Below the pieces are notes generated by a model. The model worked only from the letters and a program-made list of their open reading frames with translations, was not told the DNA's origin and did not search any database. Positions 7,287 through 15,142 of a stretch of 22,505 nucleotides of DNA are shown piece after piece (position 1 is the stretch's first letter; each line of letters begins with the position of its first letter). The DNA is from Desulfarculales bacterium UBA702 (GTDB taxonomy: Bacteria; Desulfobacterota; Syntrophobacteria; Syntrophobacterales; Syntrophobacteraceae). Both the position numbers and the translations under genes were made by a program. The stretch spans positions 1 to 22,505 of the forward strand of contig DBMI01000086.1 in the NCBI GenBank assembly GCA_002298165.1, given 5' to 3'.

Positions 7287-7321
7287 GTTGTAGCAAGGTC
7301 TCCCCAGGCTGTTGCCCAAAC
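7287..7321 (+). repeat. Second copy of the GTTGTAGCA arm
   Basis: This stretch matches the left arm of the element at 990-1024 at 32 of 35 positions by eye (GTTGTAGCA-GTCTCCCCAGG-CTGTTGCCCAAA). The preceding TCTG is also shared. No matching right arm is visible here, so this is a solo arm. Confidence 0.7.
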
Positions 7322-7354
7322 AAGACTGCGATACAAATTCCCCGCAAAACAGTA

Positions 7355-7384
7355 TGTAGGGGCAAAAAATCTTTTGCCCCTACA
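7355..7384. repeat. GTAGGGGC palindrome (REP-like hairpin)
   Basis: TGTAGGGGCAAAA pairs with TTTTGCCCCTACA around a short loop: an almost perfect 13-base stem. Palindromes with this TGTAGGGGC core are found between genes in many unrelated bacteria. It lies between convergent genes and could also stop transcription. Confidence 0.65.
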
Positions 7385-7469
7385 ATGACAACGGGTTTTC
7401 GCATCATGCCCTGGTGGGTACCCCGGATGCATATCCCATGGCCGTAATGCGCTTCTTCTATTCCAATGT

Positions 7470-8207
7470 TTAATGCTGATTCGGCTTGCAGGGAGGGCAA
7501 TTGTTGTTGCGGGAGTTTTTCAGCCATACCTGAAAGAGGTGGAAAAAACGTCCTACTCCAAGCTCGATAAGGTTGAACCGGCTCTTTCGAAAATCCCGGC
7601 ATATAATCGGGACGGTTGCTACCTTGAGACCGGCATGCCCCGCCTCGCACAATAAATCCAGCACGTAGCCGGTATCATCGCTTACTCCTTCGAGGAGCGG
7701 CCGGACCGATTCGAGCCTGTAGCCTTTTGCTCCAGGAGAGTAGTCGTCGTAGGGCAAGCCCAGAAGGACCTGCGCGCATAGAGCATACAGGCCTGTTCCC
7801 GCGTTGCGAACCGCCGACCTGTCCTGAGAACCAGAGAGTTTAGATCCCACAACGATTTGGTGATTCTTGAGCAAATCCAGCGCTGTCCTAATGAAATCCG
7901 TACCGACGGACATATCTACGTCAACGGTAACCATGAACGGCGAGACAGCCATTTCAGCCGCTATTCTGAATATATGGCCAAGATGCCCCCGGTCCGGAAT
8001 CTGGAAGAACCTGACATGGCCGGGAAGTGCCCCCTCGAGCATCCTCCCGATTACCGCGGTGGCATCGGTGGAGCCATTGCACCCCAGCAGAATCTCCGCA
8101 TCGATCCCTTCCTGTCGAAGAAAACGGAGTAACTGCCGAACGCCTGCAATTAGGGTTTGTTCCTCGTTATAGAGCGGGATTAGAATCGAAAGTTCTGGGG
8201 CGCCCAT
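7470..8207 (-). CDS. Family 2 glycosyltransferase (dolichyl-phosphate mannosyltransferase-like)
   Basis: A 245-residue GT-A fold glycosyltransferase. LSILIPLYNEEQTL (residues 6-19) is the family 2 opening, and CNGSTDATA (about 44-52) is the nucleotide-binding loop. The metal-binding DxD lies in VTVDVDMS near residue 95-97. The first acidic residue of the usual DDGSTD loop is replaced (GCNGSTD), so nucleotide-sugar preference may differ. No membrane helix is present, so it would act at the cytoplasmic face, probably making a polyprenyl-phosphate sugar or an envelope glycan. It starts 37 bases after the stop of the 1000-residue membrane protein on the same strand, so the two are almost certainly co-transcribed. 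The ribosome-binding site is weak (AAAAGG at 8 bases). Confidence 0.88.
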   Translation of the reverse strand: MGAPELSILIPLYNEEQTLIAGVRQLLRFLRQEGIDAEILLGCNGSTDATAVIGRMLEGALPGHVRFFQIPDRGHLGHIFRIAAEMAVSPFMVTVDVDMSVGTDFIRTALDLLKNHQIVVGSKLSGSQDRSAVRNAGTGLYALCAQVLLGLPYDDYSPGAKGYRLESVRPLLEGVSDDTGYVLDLLCEAGHAGLKVATVPIICRDFRKSRFNLIELGVGRFFHLFQVWLKNSRNNNCPPCKPNQH

Positions 8208-8244
8208 TCTGATGCCTTTTGCTGATATAACTCCCAGGCCGTTT

Positions 8245-11200
8245 TTAGTCGGCCAGGTTAAAGAATCTCAGGATTTTTCCAATTACCGTGTCGGGCATAT
8301 CATCTTCAGGGGAATTTTGCCAGAGCTTGTTCTGATCCATCAAAATATTGCACTGGAGAAGCACCTTGCGCACCTCCCCTGAATCAGGGGATTCGAAGTT
8401 TGCGTTGAGCCATTCCAGAAAGAGATTCGAAGCCTCTTCCCATCGGTTCATATAAAAAGAAGAGTAGGCAAGAAAAAGAATCCCCTTATCCCTGGCAGCC
8501 TCATCCTGGCTTAAACTAAGTGCCTTAAAGAGTAGATAGGCGCCAGTGTATCCACCGGATTCGAAAAGCTCCGATGCCCGCTCGAATACCGCATCGGAGC
8601 CGAATATCTCAATCAGGCGAGTGCCGGCTTGCATCGAAATATTCGACTCCGGCCATATAAGGCTTGCCTGGTAGTATAGATCCCCCGCATCCTCGGCCTT
8701 TTCCTCCCGCAGAAGAGACTCCCCGGCAAGGTAGAGAAGGTCGCTCTGCACTCGTGTATCACTGTGATCTCTCAGGTACTCATGAATCATGTCCCTGAAA
8801 TCCGACCCGCTCATCCTATCCAGGAGAAGATAGGACTTTAGAAGAAAGCAATGGTCGAATACATAGCTGTCGGGAAACCTCGATATTGCCCGATCAAGCT
8901 GGGCAAGAATTTCCGGAATTATATCTGCCTTCTCCACCTCCATTTCCGGCGTGGCCTTCCCCGAAGATTCTTCCGCCCGGATTTCCTGGAGCCGTTCGAA
9001 TTTTATGTTTGCCCTGTTGTACAAAAGCTGCGGATCGCTGTCGATCCTGAAAAAGAGCGATATCGAAATCGCCCCTGCCATTGCAACAGCCGAAGCTATA
9101 AGAGTTGCATTAAGAAATGCGCTCCGGGTTACGGGTTGCGGGTTGCAGCACCTCGCAAAAAACCCGGCGGCAAGGCTGACCAGGCATACGGCAAGCGCAG
9201 CCAGACTCGATATTCTTCCCGCAAGATAGATCCCGTTTCGGGTATCAAATTCGAGTACCACCTCCGAGCTTTTCGGGACCAGCAGAATAAATGAGGGAGA
9301 AGCAGCGTAGATTTCACCTTCGCCCCTGGCCACCCGCCATGAAGGGTGAAAGGATGTTTTCAACCAGAGTGGATGACCTGGCGAGGATGTTTTAACGGTG
9401 ATTGCGTTTGCGGAGAGTACGGCTTCCGCCCTGACCTCTTCGGCGCCCGCAATTTGTATTTCGGGAAGATCCCCAAGCTTCCCATCAAAAGATTGGACTG
9501 TCTTCCAGAACTCTCCTTCGCAGCCTTCCCCCGCTATAATAAGTGGTGTTTGCAGTGAAGTTTTGCGGAACCATTCGAACTGAACCCGCCGCCAGTTGCT
9601 ATCCGAGATGCGAAAAGGCTGAAACCGCAATGGTTCGACGTAGGAATTTTGGGCATCTTTCAGCAGGTAGACCCTGAATGGCGGGTAAGCCGCCTGGAAT
9701 TCGAAATCTTCCGATTCATCGAGGCCGTTTTGTATGTTTGCCGAAATGGCGATTACCTGATTAGCGTTGAACAGTCTCATGCGCCGGGCCAGGCCAGCGG
9801 GGTCAAAGCGCGAATAGAAGTAGCCCGGAAGCGGTGTCGAAGGGACCTGGGACACCTCCGACTGCATATAGTACACAAAGGGGGCGGTGAGGCTGGACTG
9901 CATATAGAGGCCTTCGAGCGCTGACCTGCCTGCGTAGTAGGGCAGCAACTCGAATGCTCTGGTCGTCCCCGCGTCGCCAAGGGCCTCGGAGTGTTCCCAA
10001 ACTACTCTCGGGCTGTTTTCATCCCCACCGAGGAATTTAGCTGTCTGGGAAAACGTCTGCCAAAGTTTTTTGGATTCCATTCCCGAGTAGTTGTATTTGA
10101 TCCAGCAATCAACAGTCGAAGAGTTTGCCACCGAAAAGAGGGTAATCGCGGCTGCGAACGCGCTCAGCCAGACATTCGGGAAAGGCAGGCGAAAGATCAG
10201 TTTGCCCCATCCGATCGCACCGAGCATTGCCAGCATTATTTGAGCGAATGGAAGGAGGCGGGCATCAACCAGTCCGACCCGGGTGACTAACCCGAAAAGC
10301 AGCAGTGCAACCCCGAACTGCCACCAAAGATATTGCTCGGGACCTGGTTTGGGTTCCGATCTTATGGATTGCAGGGGGTGCAAAATCAAGTTCGGGAGTT
10401 TCTTAAAATGAGGTGCAAGGCCGATGAGTACCCCTGCTATCGACGGCCAGAGGAGTTGGGGAACAGCCTCGAAGATCGACTGAAACGCCCACGAATGTGC
10501 GAATTGGGTGTTCCAGGGAGCAAACCATAGAAGGGGCAGAATCCAGAAGCCGATAAGCCCGAATGCCAGGACGTGCATAGCAAGCACGTAGCGGACCGAC
10601 CCTCCCTTAATCAAAAAATAGCTCGTCCCCACACCAGCTTGGAGAATGGGATAGCCATTTCCAAGCGCGATCAGCGCCTCGATAAACGAATTCACTGCAA
10701 GCGACCTGCGCAATGGAATATCAGTGAAAATTTTGCCGATATATAGAACAGTCAAAATGAACGAGATCCCGTAAGCGAACTCGCCGGCCATTGTGCTGCT
10801 CATATTGCCGCCCCACATATGATTTCCCTGCTGCACGAGGAAGGGCAGGCAGAGCACGGCGCCCAGGGCAGGGACACTCCCCCGGAAGCCTAGTCTACGA
10901 AGAGAGTAATAAACAGCGGCGGGAAGTGGAACGATTGCAAGCAGCGATACGAGTTTAAACGCAACCTGGATAGATGTGACAAACGAAATTAGTCTCATCA
11001 ACATGAACGGCAGGGGGAAATACTGCAGAAAGAGTGGAAAGCCGGCAAAATTCCCATGCACCCATGTAACCGGTGAGAAAAAAGAGCCCACGTCCTTTAC
11101 TGCAAGCGCCGAGAGGAAATGCGACGGGGTATCGCCGCCCGCTAACAGTGTGGGTTCAAATATGAGTGAGAGTGGAAAATATATCAGCAGGACTAACTCG

Positions 11201-11247
11201 GTTGCCACCAGTATGGATACGGGTATGTCGAAACGCTTTATAGTCAT
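8245..11247 (-). CDS. Large polytopic membrane protein (PTPS-related / GT-C-like) with C-terminal TPR region
   Basis: A 1000-residue protein. The first membrane helix (residues 11-31) is followed by GGDTPSH near 36-42, an acidic motif after TM1 as in GT-C lipid-dependent glycosyltransferases, then WVHGNFAGFPLFLQYFPLP. This resembles the membrane domain Pfam calls '6-pyruvoyl-tetrahydropterin synthase related', a historical name unrelated to pterin chemistry. About ten more helices follow to residue 375. Residues 380-670 are soluble and probably extracytoplasmic, with beta-rich stretches. Two helices (about 674-700 and 709-732) return through the membrane. Residues 740-1000 are helical with TPR-like units (EKAEDAGDLYYQASLIWPES; RWEEASNLFLEWLNANFES). 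The partner glycosyltransferase lies 37 bases downstream. A role in transferring sugars outside the membrane is inferred. The start at 11247 lacks a clear ribosome-binding site. Confidence 0.8.
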   Translation of the reverse strand: MTIKRFDIPVSILVATELVLLIYFPLSLIFEPTLLAGGDTPSHFLSALAVKDVGSFFSPVTWVHGNFAGFPLFLQYFPLPFMLMRLISFVTSIQVAFKLVSLLAIVPLPAAVYYSLRRLGFRGSVPALGAVLCLPFLVQQGNHMWGGNMSSTMAGEFAYGISFILTVLYIGKIFTDIPLRRSLAVNSFIEALIALGNGYPILQAGVGTSYFLIKGGSVRYVLAMHVLAFGLIGFWILPLLWFAPWNTQFAHSWAFQSIFEAVPQLLWPSIAGVLIGLAPHFKKLPNLILHPLQSIRSEPKPGPEQYLWWQFGVALLLFGLVTRVGLVDARLLPFAQIMLAMLGAIGWGKLIFRLPFPNVWLSAFAAAITLFSVANSSTVDCWIKYNYSGMESKKLWQTFSQTAKFLGGDENSPRVVWEHSEALGDAGTTRAFELLPYYAGRSALEGLYMQSSLTAPFVYYMQSEVSQVPSTPLPGYFYSRFDPAGLARRMRLFNANQVIAISANIQNGLDESEDFEFQAAYPPFRVYLLKDAQNSYVEPLRFQPFRISDSNWRRVQFEWFRKTSLQTPLIIAGEGCEGEFWKTVQSFDGKLGDLPEIQIAGAEEVRAEAVLSANAITVKTSSPGHPLWLKTSFHPSWRVARGEGEIYAASPSFILLVPKSSEVVLEFDTRNGIYLAGRISSLAALAVCLVSLAAGFFARCCNPQPVTRSAFLNATLIASAVAMAGAISISLFFRIDSDPQLLYNRANIKFERLQEIRAEESSGKATPEMEVEKADIIPEILAQLDRAISRFPDSYVFDHCFLLKSYLLLDRMSGSDFRDMIHEYLRDHSDTRVQSDLLYLAGESLLREEKAEDAGDLYYQASLIWPESNISMQAGTRLIEIFGSDAVFERASELFESGGYTGAYLLFKALSLSQDEAARDKGILFLAYSSFYMNRWEEASNLFLEWLNANFESPDSGEVRKVLLQCNILMDQNKLWQNSPEDDMPDTVIGKILRFFNLAD

Positions 11248-11828
11248 CGAGACAATAATCGTAAGAGGTTAATGCCGGTGCCCTGCTCTATTGTTATTCG
11301 CCGGGATGAATCCTTCCAAAAAGATTATACTAACTGAGTCCAAGGGATTTTGGAGTTCCGGGAAAAAGCACAACCCATAACTCCCGACACTTGCACTACC
11401 TCGAACGCAACACCGTATAAATACCTGCACACCAGAATCAAAGCAAGTCCAGGTTATACACACGAAGAGGTGTTCGATAAGCCCTGCCGTCATAGTCCAG
11501 CTGAAAGGCGAAGGCATAGATAGGGGTAGCCCGGATTTATATCCGGGTGCGGAGCACAAGAGGCCTCGCGGAGGCGCCTGAAATGAGGATGACAACCGTG
11601 CAAAATAGTGAAGGTACAGTTCGGAAAACTGGTATCTGCGTGACAGGTCCCCTGGAGTTGAAATTGCTGTTATCCCACCCCTCATGCGCTTCGCGCCCAG
11701 CCGCGGTACCCCTCGGGCATAAGAGTGCCCTCCATGGACTTTGGTTTAAGCAGCCAACTGAAAATTCGCCGCAAAGCAACTTTGCAGGTTCGTTGCCTCT
11801 TCATCATGGACAGGTAAAATAGAGCCCA
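11248..11828. other. Intergenic region with copy C of the repeat, no gene seen
   Basis: A 581-base gap between two minus-strand units. It would contain the promoter of the 8245-11247 gene. The half nearest that gene has no recognisable feature. The other half holds dispersed repeat copy C (11529-11702) and a small GGCA-TAAGAG-TGCC hairpin (about 11717-11730). Open frames here are repeat translations. Confidence 0.65.
11529..11702 (+). repeat. Dispersed intergenic repeat, copy C
   Basis: The most complete copy. It opens with a hairpin, GCCCGGAT-TTAT-ATCCGGGTGC, then GGAGCACAAGAG, GCCTCGCGGAGGCGCC (itself palindromic), GTGCAAAATAGTG, CTGGAGTTGAAAT and the CTCATGCGCTTCGCGCCCAG end. The same order of blocks is seen in copy A (1180-1351), and the first 100 bases in copy B (7181-7280). 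Confidence 0.65.
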
Positions 11829-12293
11829 TCAATGTGCCGTTTTTGCCGGAGGCTTTGTCTTTGCCCCGGGCTGCCCTGATTTCCCCGTTTCCGCAGCTGC
11901 CGCCTCTTCTTTCTTTTTATCCATCCGAACAAATTGCTCGTGAAGCCTTTTCATTTGTTCATCCGAAAGGTCTTCGGCATCAATTATGCCGTTCCTGGCT
12001 TTCCTGGTGGCCTGGATAAGCTCGTCCAGTTTGAGGTGAATGGCCTTGGAGTCCCTGTTTTGGGTGTTTTGAATCAGGAATACCATCAAGAACGTGATTA
12101 TTGTCGTTCCAGTGTTGATTACGAGTTGCCAGGTATCTGAAAAATGGAAAATAGGCCCTGTCAAACCCCAGACGATCACTATTCCCAGTGCAGCGATAAA
12201 AACCCGGAATGAGCCCGAATAATCTGCGGCATCCCTTGCAAAGATACGAAATCTCTCGCTGAGCGGCTTTTCATTTGACCTACTGGATTTCAT
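11829..12293 (-). CDS. Low-affinity iron permease family membrane protein
   Basis: A 154-residue protein. The central segment WGLTGPIFHFSDTWQLVINT, followed by TGTTIITFLMVFLIQNTQNRD and KLDELI, is the signature of the bacterial low-affinity iron permease (Fet4-like) family. Two membrane helices are seen, about 29-48 and 60-80; yeast Fet4 is much larger, so bacterial members may be subunits or regulators. The C-terminus is a charged, then Ala/Pro/Lys-rich tail that is probably disordered. An ATG at 12293 is chosen; the frame opens five codons earlier at a TTG (12308), and GGAAAGAG upstream can serve either. Iron transport by this family in bacteria rests on similarity only. It is downstream of recD2 by about 100 bases, so it may be co-transcribed. 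Confidence 0.85.
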   Translation of the reverse strand: MKSSRSNEKPLSERFRIFARDAADYSGSFRVFIAALGIVIVWGLTGPIFHFSDTWQLVINTGTTIITFLMVFLIQNTQNRDSKAIHLKLDELIQATRKARNGIIDAEDLSDEQMKRLHEQFVRMDKKKEEAAAAETGKSGQPGAKTKPPAKTAH

Positions 12294-12400
12294 CTCTTCT
12301 CTTTCCAATCCCTAGAGTGCAGTAGAGAATGCTTCCTGTAGAATAAAAATAATCAGCCCGCTCGCCCCAAGGAATATTTGTCACATGAGAGTTCTCTGAA

Positions 12401-14584
12401 TTAAAGCTGCCCGGCAAGGCGTTCTTTCAGGAGGGTAAATCGCGACTGCATCTTGTTGTTCCGAATGGCTATCGCCAGGGCTTTTTTCGAGCCGACAATG
12501 ACCGCCAGCTTCTTTGCCCTGGTTACCGCGGTATAGAGGAGGTTGCGCTGGAGCATTATAAAATGTTGGGTCAGGAGTGGAAAAATGACGGCGGGGTATT
12601 CGCTTCCCTGTGATTTATGGATGCTTATTGCGTAGGCAAGAGTTAATTCGTCCAGCTCCGAGAAATCATAGCTTACCATACGGCCGTCGAAATCCACGCG
12701 CACTTCCTGGTTTTCACGGTCTATTCGCCTGATGCGGCCTATATCGCCGTTGTAGACTTCCTTGTCGTAGTTGTTTTTGATCTGCATCACCTTGTCGTTT
12801 ACGCGAAATGTGCGCTCACCCCGGTCAAGGGTGACCCCCTTCGGGTTCAGCGCCTCCTGAAGAGCGGCGTTGAGGTTCTGCGCGCCGATCACCCCTCGGT
12901 GCATGGGGCTAAGTACCTGAACCTCCTCGATCGGATCGAGTCCGAATTTACGGGGAATGCGCTGTGTACAAAGCTTGACAATCGTTTCGGCGGCCTCCTC
13001 CGGGTCCTCTCTGCCGATGAAATAAAAATCCTGGCCTTCCTCCGCGCTGATGCGCAGGTCCGGGAAGTTTCCCAACCGGATCTGGTGAGCATTGGTTATG
13101 ATCCGGCTCAAACTCGCCTGCCGGAAAATCTCAGTCAGTCTTATTACCGGAACCTTGCCTGAATCTATGATATCCCCCAGCACATTGCCCGGACCGACGG
13201 AGGGCAGTTGGTCGGCGTCACCGACCAGGACAAGGACTGCCTTTGCAGGCACCGCCTTTAGAAGATGGTGTGCGATAACGACGTCCATCATCGATGTTTC
13301 GTCAACAATGACGATATCAGCGGAGAGTTGCTTTTGCTCGTTTCGTAAAAATCCGCCCGCCTGGGGACTGAATTCGAGTAGCCTGTGGATAGTTGCCGCC
13401 TGCCTCCCGGTTGCTTCCGAGAGGCGCTTTGCGGCGCGCCCTGTCGGTGCGGCCAGTTTTATGCGGGCGCCCATCCGTGCATAGATTGCCAGGATCGCCT
13501 GGACAAGGGTCGTTTTCCCGGTGCCTGGCCCCCCCGTAATTACAACCACCTTCTCTGATATGGCGCGCTTTACGGCCTCTTCCTGGAGCGGTGCGAGGGT
13601 AAAGGGGAGCTTGTCCCGAAGCCATTCCAGGGCCTTGGCAGTATCGATTCCAGATCTCAGGGCGGGGAAGCGCCGGATCGATTGAAGGTGATTTACGGCG
13701 CCCGTTTCGGCGGCATGGAGGGAGCGAAGATATATGGCGCGGCTACCGCCGAACTGATCGGCAACAGCGGGCGGAAGGACCTGCTCGCGGATGCGGGTGT
13801 CGGCCTTAAGCACCCTCAAAGCATCTTCGATAATTGGGTGATCTATTTCCAGCAACTTGCAGCAACGCTCGACAAGCAACTCGACAGGCACGCAGACATG
13901 CCCCTCATCGCTTGACTCGCCCAGCACATGGATGATTCCGGCCTCTGCCCGAAAGGGCGAATTGTGCTCGAACCCGAGATTTACGGCCAGCTTGTCCGCG
14001 GTAAGAAACCCCACCCCATGCACCTCCATTGCGAGGCGGTAAGGATTCTCCCTGACGATTTTAAGCGATTCCCTTCCGTATTGCTTGAAAATGCGCACGG
14101 CAAGCGCGGCGCTCGCCCCGTTCGAGCGCAGGAAAACCATCAGCTCACGGATCTCTTTCTGCTCGTCCCAGGCCTTGCGTATCTGGGAGATACGATACTT
14201 GCCGATCCCGTCAATTTCACCCAGCCTGCCTACTTCCGAATCGATGATATCGAGGGTGCGCTCGGCAAACTTCTTCACTATCCGTTCCGCCATCTTCGGG
14301 CCTATGCCCTTGATAAGCCCCGAACTCAGATATTTCCTGATCCCCTGTACGGTAGAAGGAGCAGCGGTCTCGTAGCGCTCGACCCGGAACTGCTCGCCAA
14401 AACGCGAATGGTTGCCCCAATCGCCATCCATTACGAGTGTCTCGCCTGGCGATACCGAAGCGAAGTTCCCCACGGCAGTTACCAGGTCACGCCTCCCCGG
14501 GACCTGCACTTTTATCACAAAGTAGCCGTTCTCTTCGCTCGCGAAGGTTATTCTTTCCACTAATCCTTTGAGGCGTACACTCAT
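12401..14584 (-). CDS. recD2: RecD2 ATP-dependent DNA helicase
   Basis: A 727-residue SF1B 5'-3' helicase of the RecD2 type (RecD-like, without RecBC). The order is: N-terminal OB-like domain (1-75); tandem helix-hairpin-helix, KGIGPKMAERI and GEIDGIGKYR, about 92-135; and a second HhH near HGVGFLTADKLA (about 190). The Walker A motif GGPGTGKTT follows at about 348-356, then Walker B IVDETSMMD, GDADQLPSVGPGN, the TEIFRQ motif, and the C-terminal SIHKSQGSEYPAV and LLYTAVTRAKK motifs. The length matches the family. It acts in DNA repair and replication-fork processing; it is not the exonuclease V subunit, and no recB or recC is nearby. The ATG at 14584 has no strong ribosome-binding site. The upstream region is AT-rich and shared with the divergent 72-residue gene. 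Confidence 0.96.
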   Translation of the reverse strand: MSVRLKGLVERITFASEENGYFVIKVQVPGRRDLVTAVGNFASVSPGETLVMDGDWGNHSRFGEQFRVERYETAAPSTVQGIRKYLSSGLIKGIGPKMAERIVKKFAERTLDIIDSEVGRLGEIDGIGKYRISQIRKAWDEQKEIRELMVFLRSNGASAALAVRIFKQYGRESLKIVRENPYRLAMEVHGVGFLTADKLAVNLGFEHNSPFRAEAGIIHVLGESSDEGHVCVPVELLVERCCKLLEIDHPIIEDALRVLKADTRIREQVLPPAVADQFGGSRAIYLRSLHAAETGAVNHLQSIRRFPALRSGIDTAKALEWLRDKLPFTLAPLQEEAVKRAISEKVVVITGGPGTGKTTLVQAILAIYARMGARIKLAAPTGRAAKRLSEATGRQAATIHRLLEFSPQAGGFLRNEQKQLSADIVIVDETSMMDVVIAHHLLKAVPAKAVLVLVGDADQLPSVGPGNVLGDIIDSGKVPVIRLTEIFRQASLSRIITNAHQIRLGNFPDLRISAEEGQDFYFIGREDPEEAAETIVKLCTQRIPRKFGLDPIEEVQVLSPMHRGVIGAQNLNAALQEALNPKGVTLDRGERTFRVNDKVMQIKNNYDKEVYNGDIGRIRRIDRENQEVRVDFDGRMVSYDFSELDELTLAYAISIHKSQGSEYPAVIFPLLTQHFIMLQRNLLYTAVTRAKKLAVIVGSKKALAIAIRNNKMQSRFTLLKERLAGQL

Positions 14585-14625
14585 AAATTTTGGGCCGCTT
14601 TATCAACTTTCAATCTGCAAAAAAC

Positions 14626-14655
14626 TTAACATTTACCCAGGTTATAATGTATAAT
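14626..14655 (+). promoter_or_regulatory. Sigma-70-like promoter P1
   Basis: TTAACA (14626-14631) and a perfect TATAAT (14650-14655) are separated by 18 bases. Another TATAAT overlaps at 14643-14648. It reads toward the 72-residue gene at 14810. No expression data; assignment is by consensus only. Confidence 0.55.
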
Positions 14656-14678
14656 TTAGAGCTAAGGCGAAGTCCATT

Positions 14679-14706
14679 TTGACAACAATTCGCGAAGTGT
14701 TAATAT
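14679..14706 (+). promoter_or_regulatory. Sigma-70-like promoter P2
   Basis: A perfect TTGACA (14679-14684) is followed after 16 bases by TAATAT (14701-14706). It lies just downstream of P1 and would give a leader of about 95 bases before the 72-residue gene. Confidence 0.45.
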
Positions 14707-14727
14707 AGAAATGAAGGTTCTGTCAAC

Positions 14728-14774
14728 GTCAGGGGGCTTTGCCAAAGCCTCTCGCCCCCGCTCGGGGCGTGGGT
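14728..14774 (+). other. Two tandem hairpins in the leader of the 72-residue gene
   Basis: GGCTTT-GCC-AAAGCC (about 14735-14749) and CGCCCC-CGCTC-GGGGCG (about 14754-14770) follow each other between promoter P2 and the ribosome-binding site. No T run follows, so they are not an ordinary terminator. I recognise no known riboswitch class. A structured leader or RNA-stability element is possible. Confidence 0.4.
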
Positions 14775-14809
14775 TAATAATCCCCAATTTTGAGCGGAGA
14801 GGTTGCCCG

Positions 14810-15028
14810 ATGTCGCTTTACATCAAAACCGACGATTATCGAAAACATGGCATCAGTAAATACTCAGATCCCGCACTCATACGGGCCGTGGTGCAAAAGG
14901 AGCTTAACATAGATCGGGTATTCATTTCATTTGTAAACAAACATGAGTACATCCGAGTGGATTTTCTGCGGCCGAGGCCGCCCCGCAGAATGGGCCGAAG
15001 GCCGAACCGGCGGGCCTCTTCCAAGTAA
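14810..15028 (+). CDS. Small basic protein, unknown function
   Basis: A 72-residue protein that I do not recognise. The N-terminal 50 residues look folded (SLYIKTDDYRKHGISKYSDP, then ALIRAVVQKELNIDRVFISF and VNKHEYIRVDFL), an alternation compatible with a small alpha/beta unit. The C-terminus is strongly basic (RPRPPRRMGRRPNRRASSK), suggesting nucleic-acid or ribosome contact. The frame is open back to 14711, but the ATG at 14810 has GGAGAGG 7 bases upstream, and the extra stretch falls on the leader hairpins. It has its own promoters, a structured leader and a terminator at 15031-15056, so it appears to be an independently expressed single gene. Divergent from recD2. Confidence 0.75.
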   Translation: MSLYIKTDDYRKHGISKYSDPALIRAVVQKELNIDRVFISFVNKHEYIRVDFLRPRPPRRMGRRPNRRASSK

Positions 15029-15030
15029 AA

Positions 15031-15056
15031 AACAGGGCGCCTCAGGGCGCCCTGTT
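15031..15056 (+). terminator. Hairpin terminator after the 72-residue gene
   Basis: AACAGGGCGCC (15031-15041) pairs perfectly with GGCGCCCTGTT (15046-15056) around TCAG, three bases after the stop codon. A run of A before it and GCATTTCC after it mean a weak T tract on the plus strand and a good one on the minus strand. Confidence 0.75.
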
Positions 15057-15085
15057 GCATTTCCCCTCAAAGTTATGGACAAACT

Positions 15086-15103
15086 CTGTTAACCTCATAA
15101 CAG
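15086..15103. promoter_or_regulatory. Short palindrome upstream of the cyclotransferase gene
   Basis: CTGTTA (15086-15091) and TAACAG (15098-15103) form a perfect inverted repeat with a 6-base spacer, about 40 bases before the start at 15143. The geometry suits a dimeric repressor operator. No regulator is known to match; it could be chance. Confidence 0.25.
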
Positions 15104-15142
15104 CCACAAACCTGTAAAATCACTGTTCTTCCGGGAAATCAG

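Larger units (their letters stand above)
7027..7469. other. Repeat-filled intergenic region, no gene seen
   Basis: A 443-base gap between two convergent units (plus operon ending 7026, minus gene ending 7470). It contains, in order, the GGTGGGCACG hairpin, copy B of the dispersed repeat, one arm of the GTTGTAGCA element and a GTAGGGGC palindrome. Frames reading through it translate the repeats and look non-coding. Confidence 0.7.

Noticed and set aside
7124..7650. Overlapping minus-strand frames in the 7027-7469 gap
   Set aside because: They translate the dispersed repeat and palindromes, or are frame shadows of the glycosyltransferase gene.
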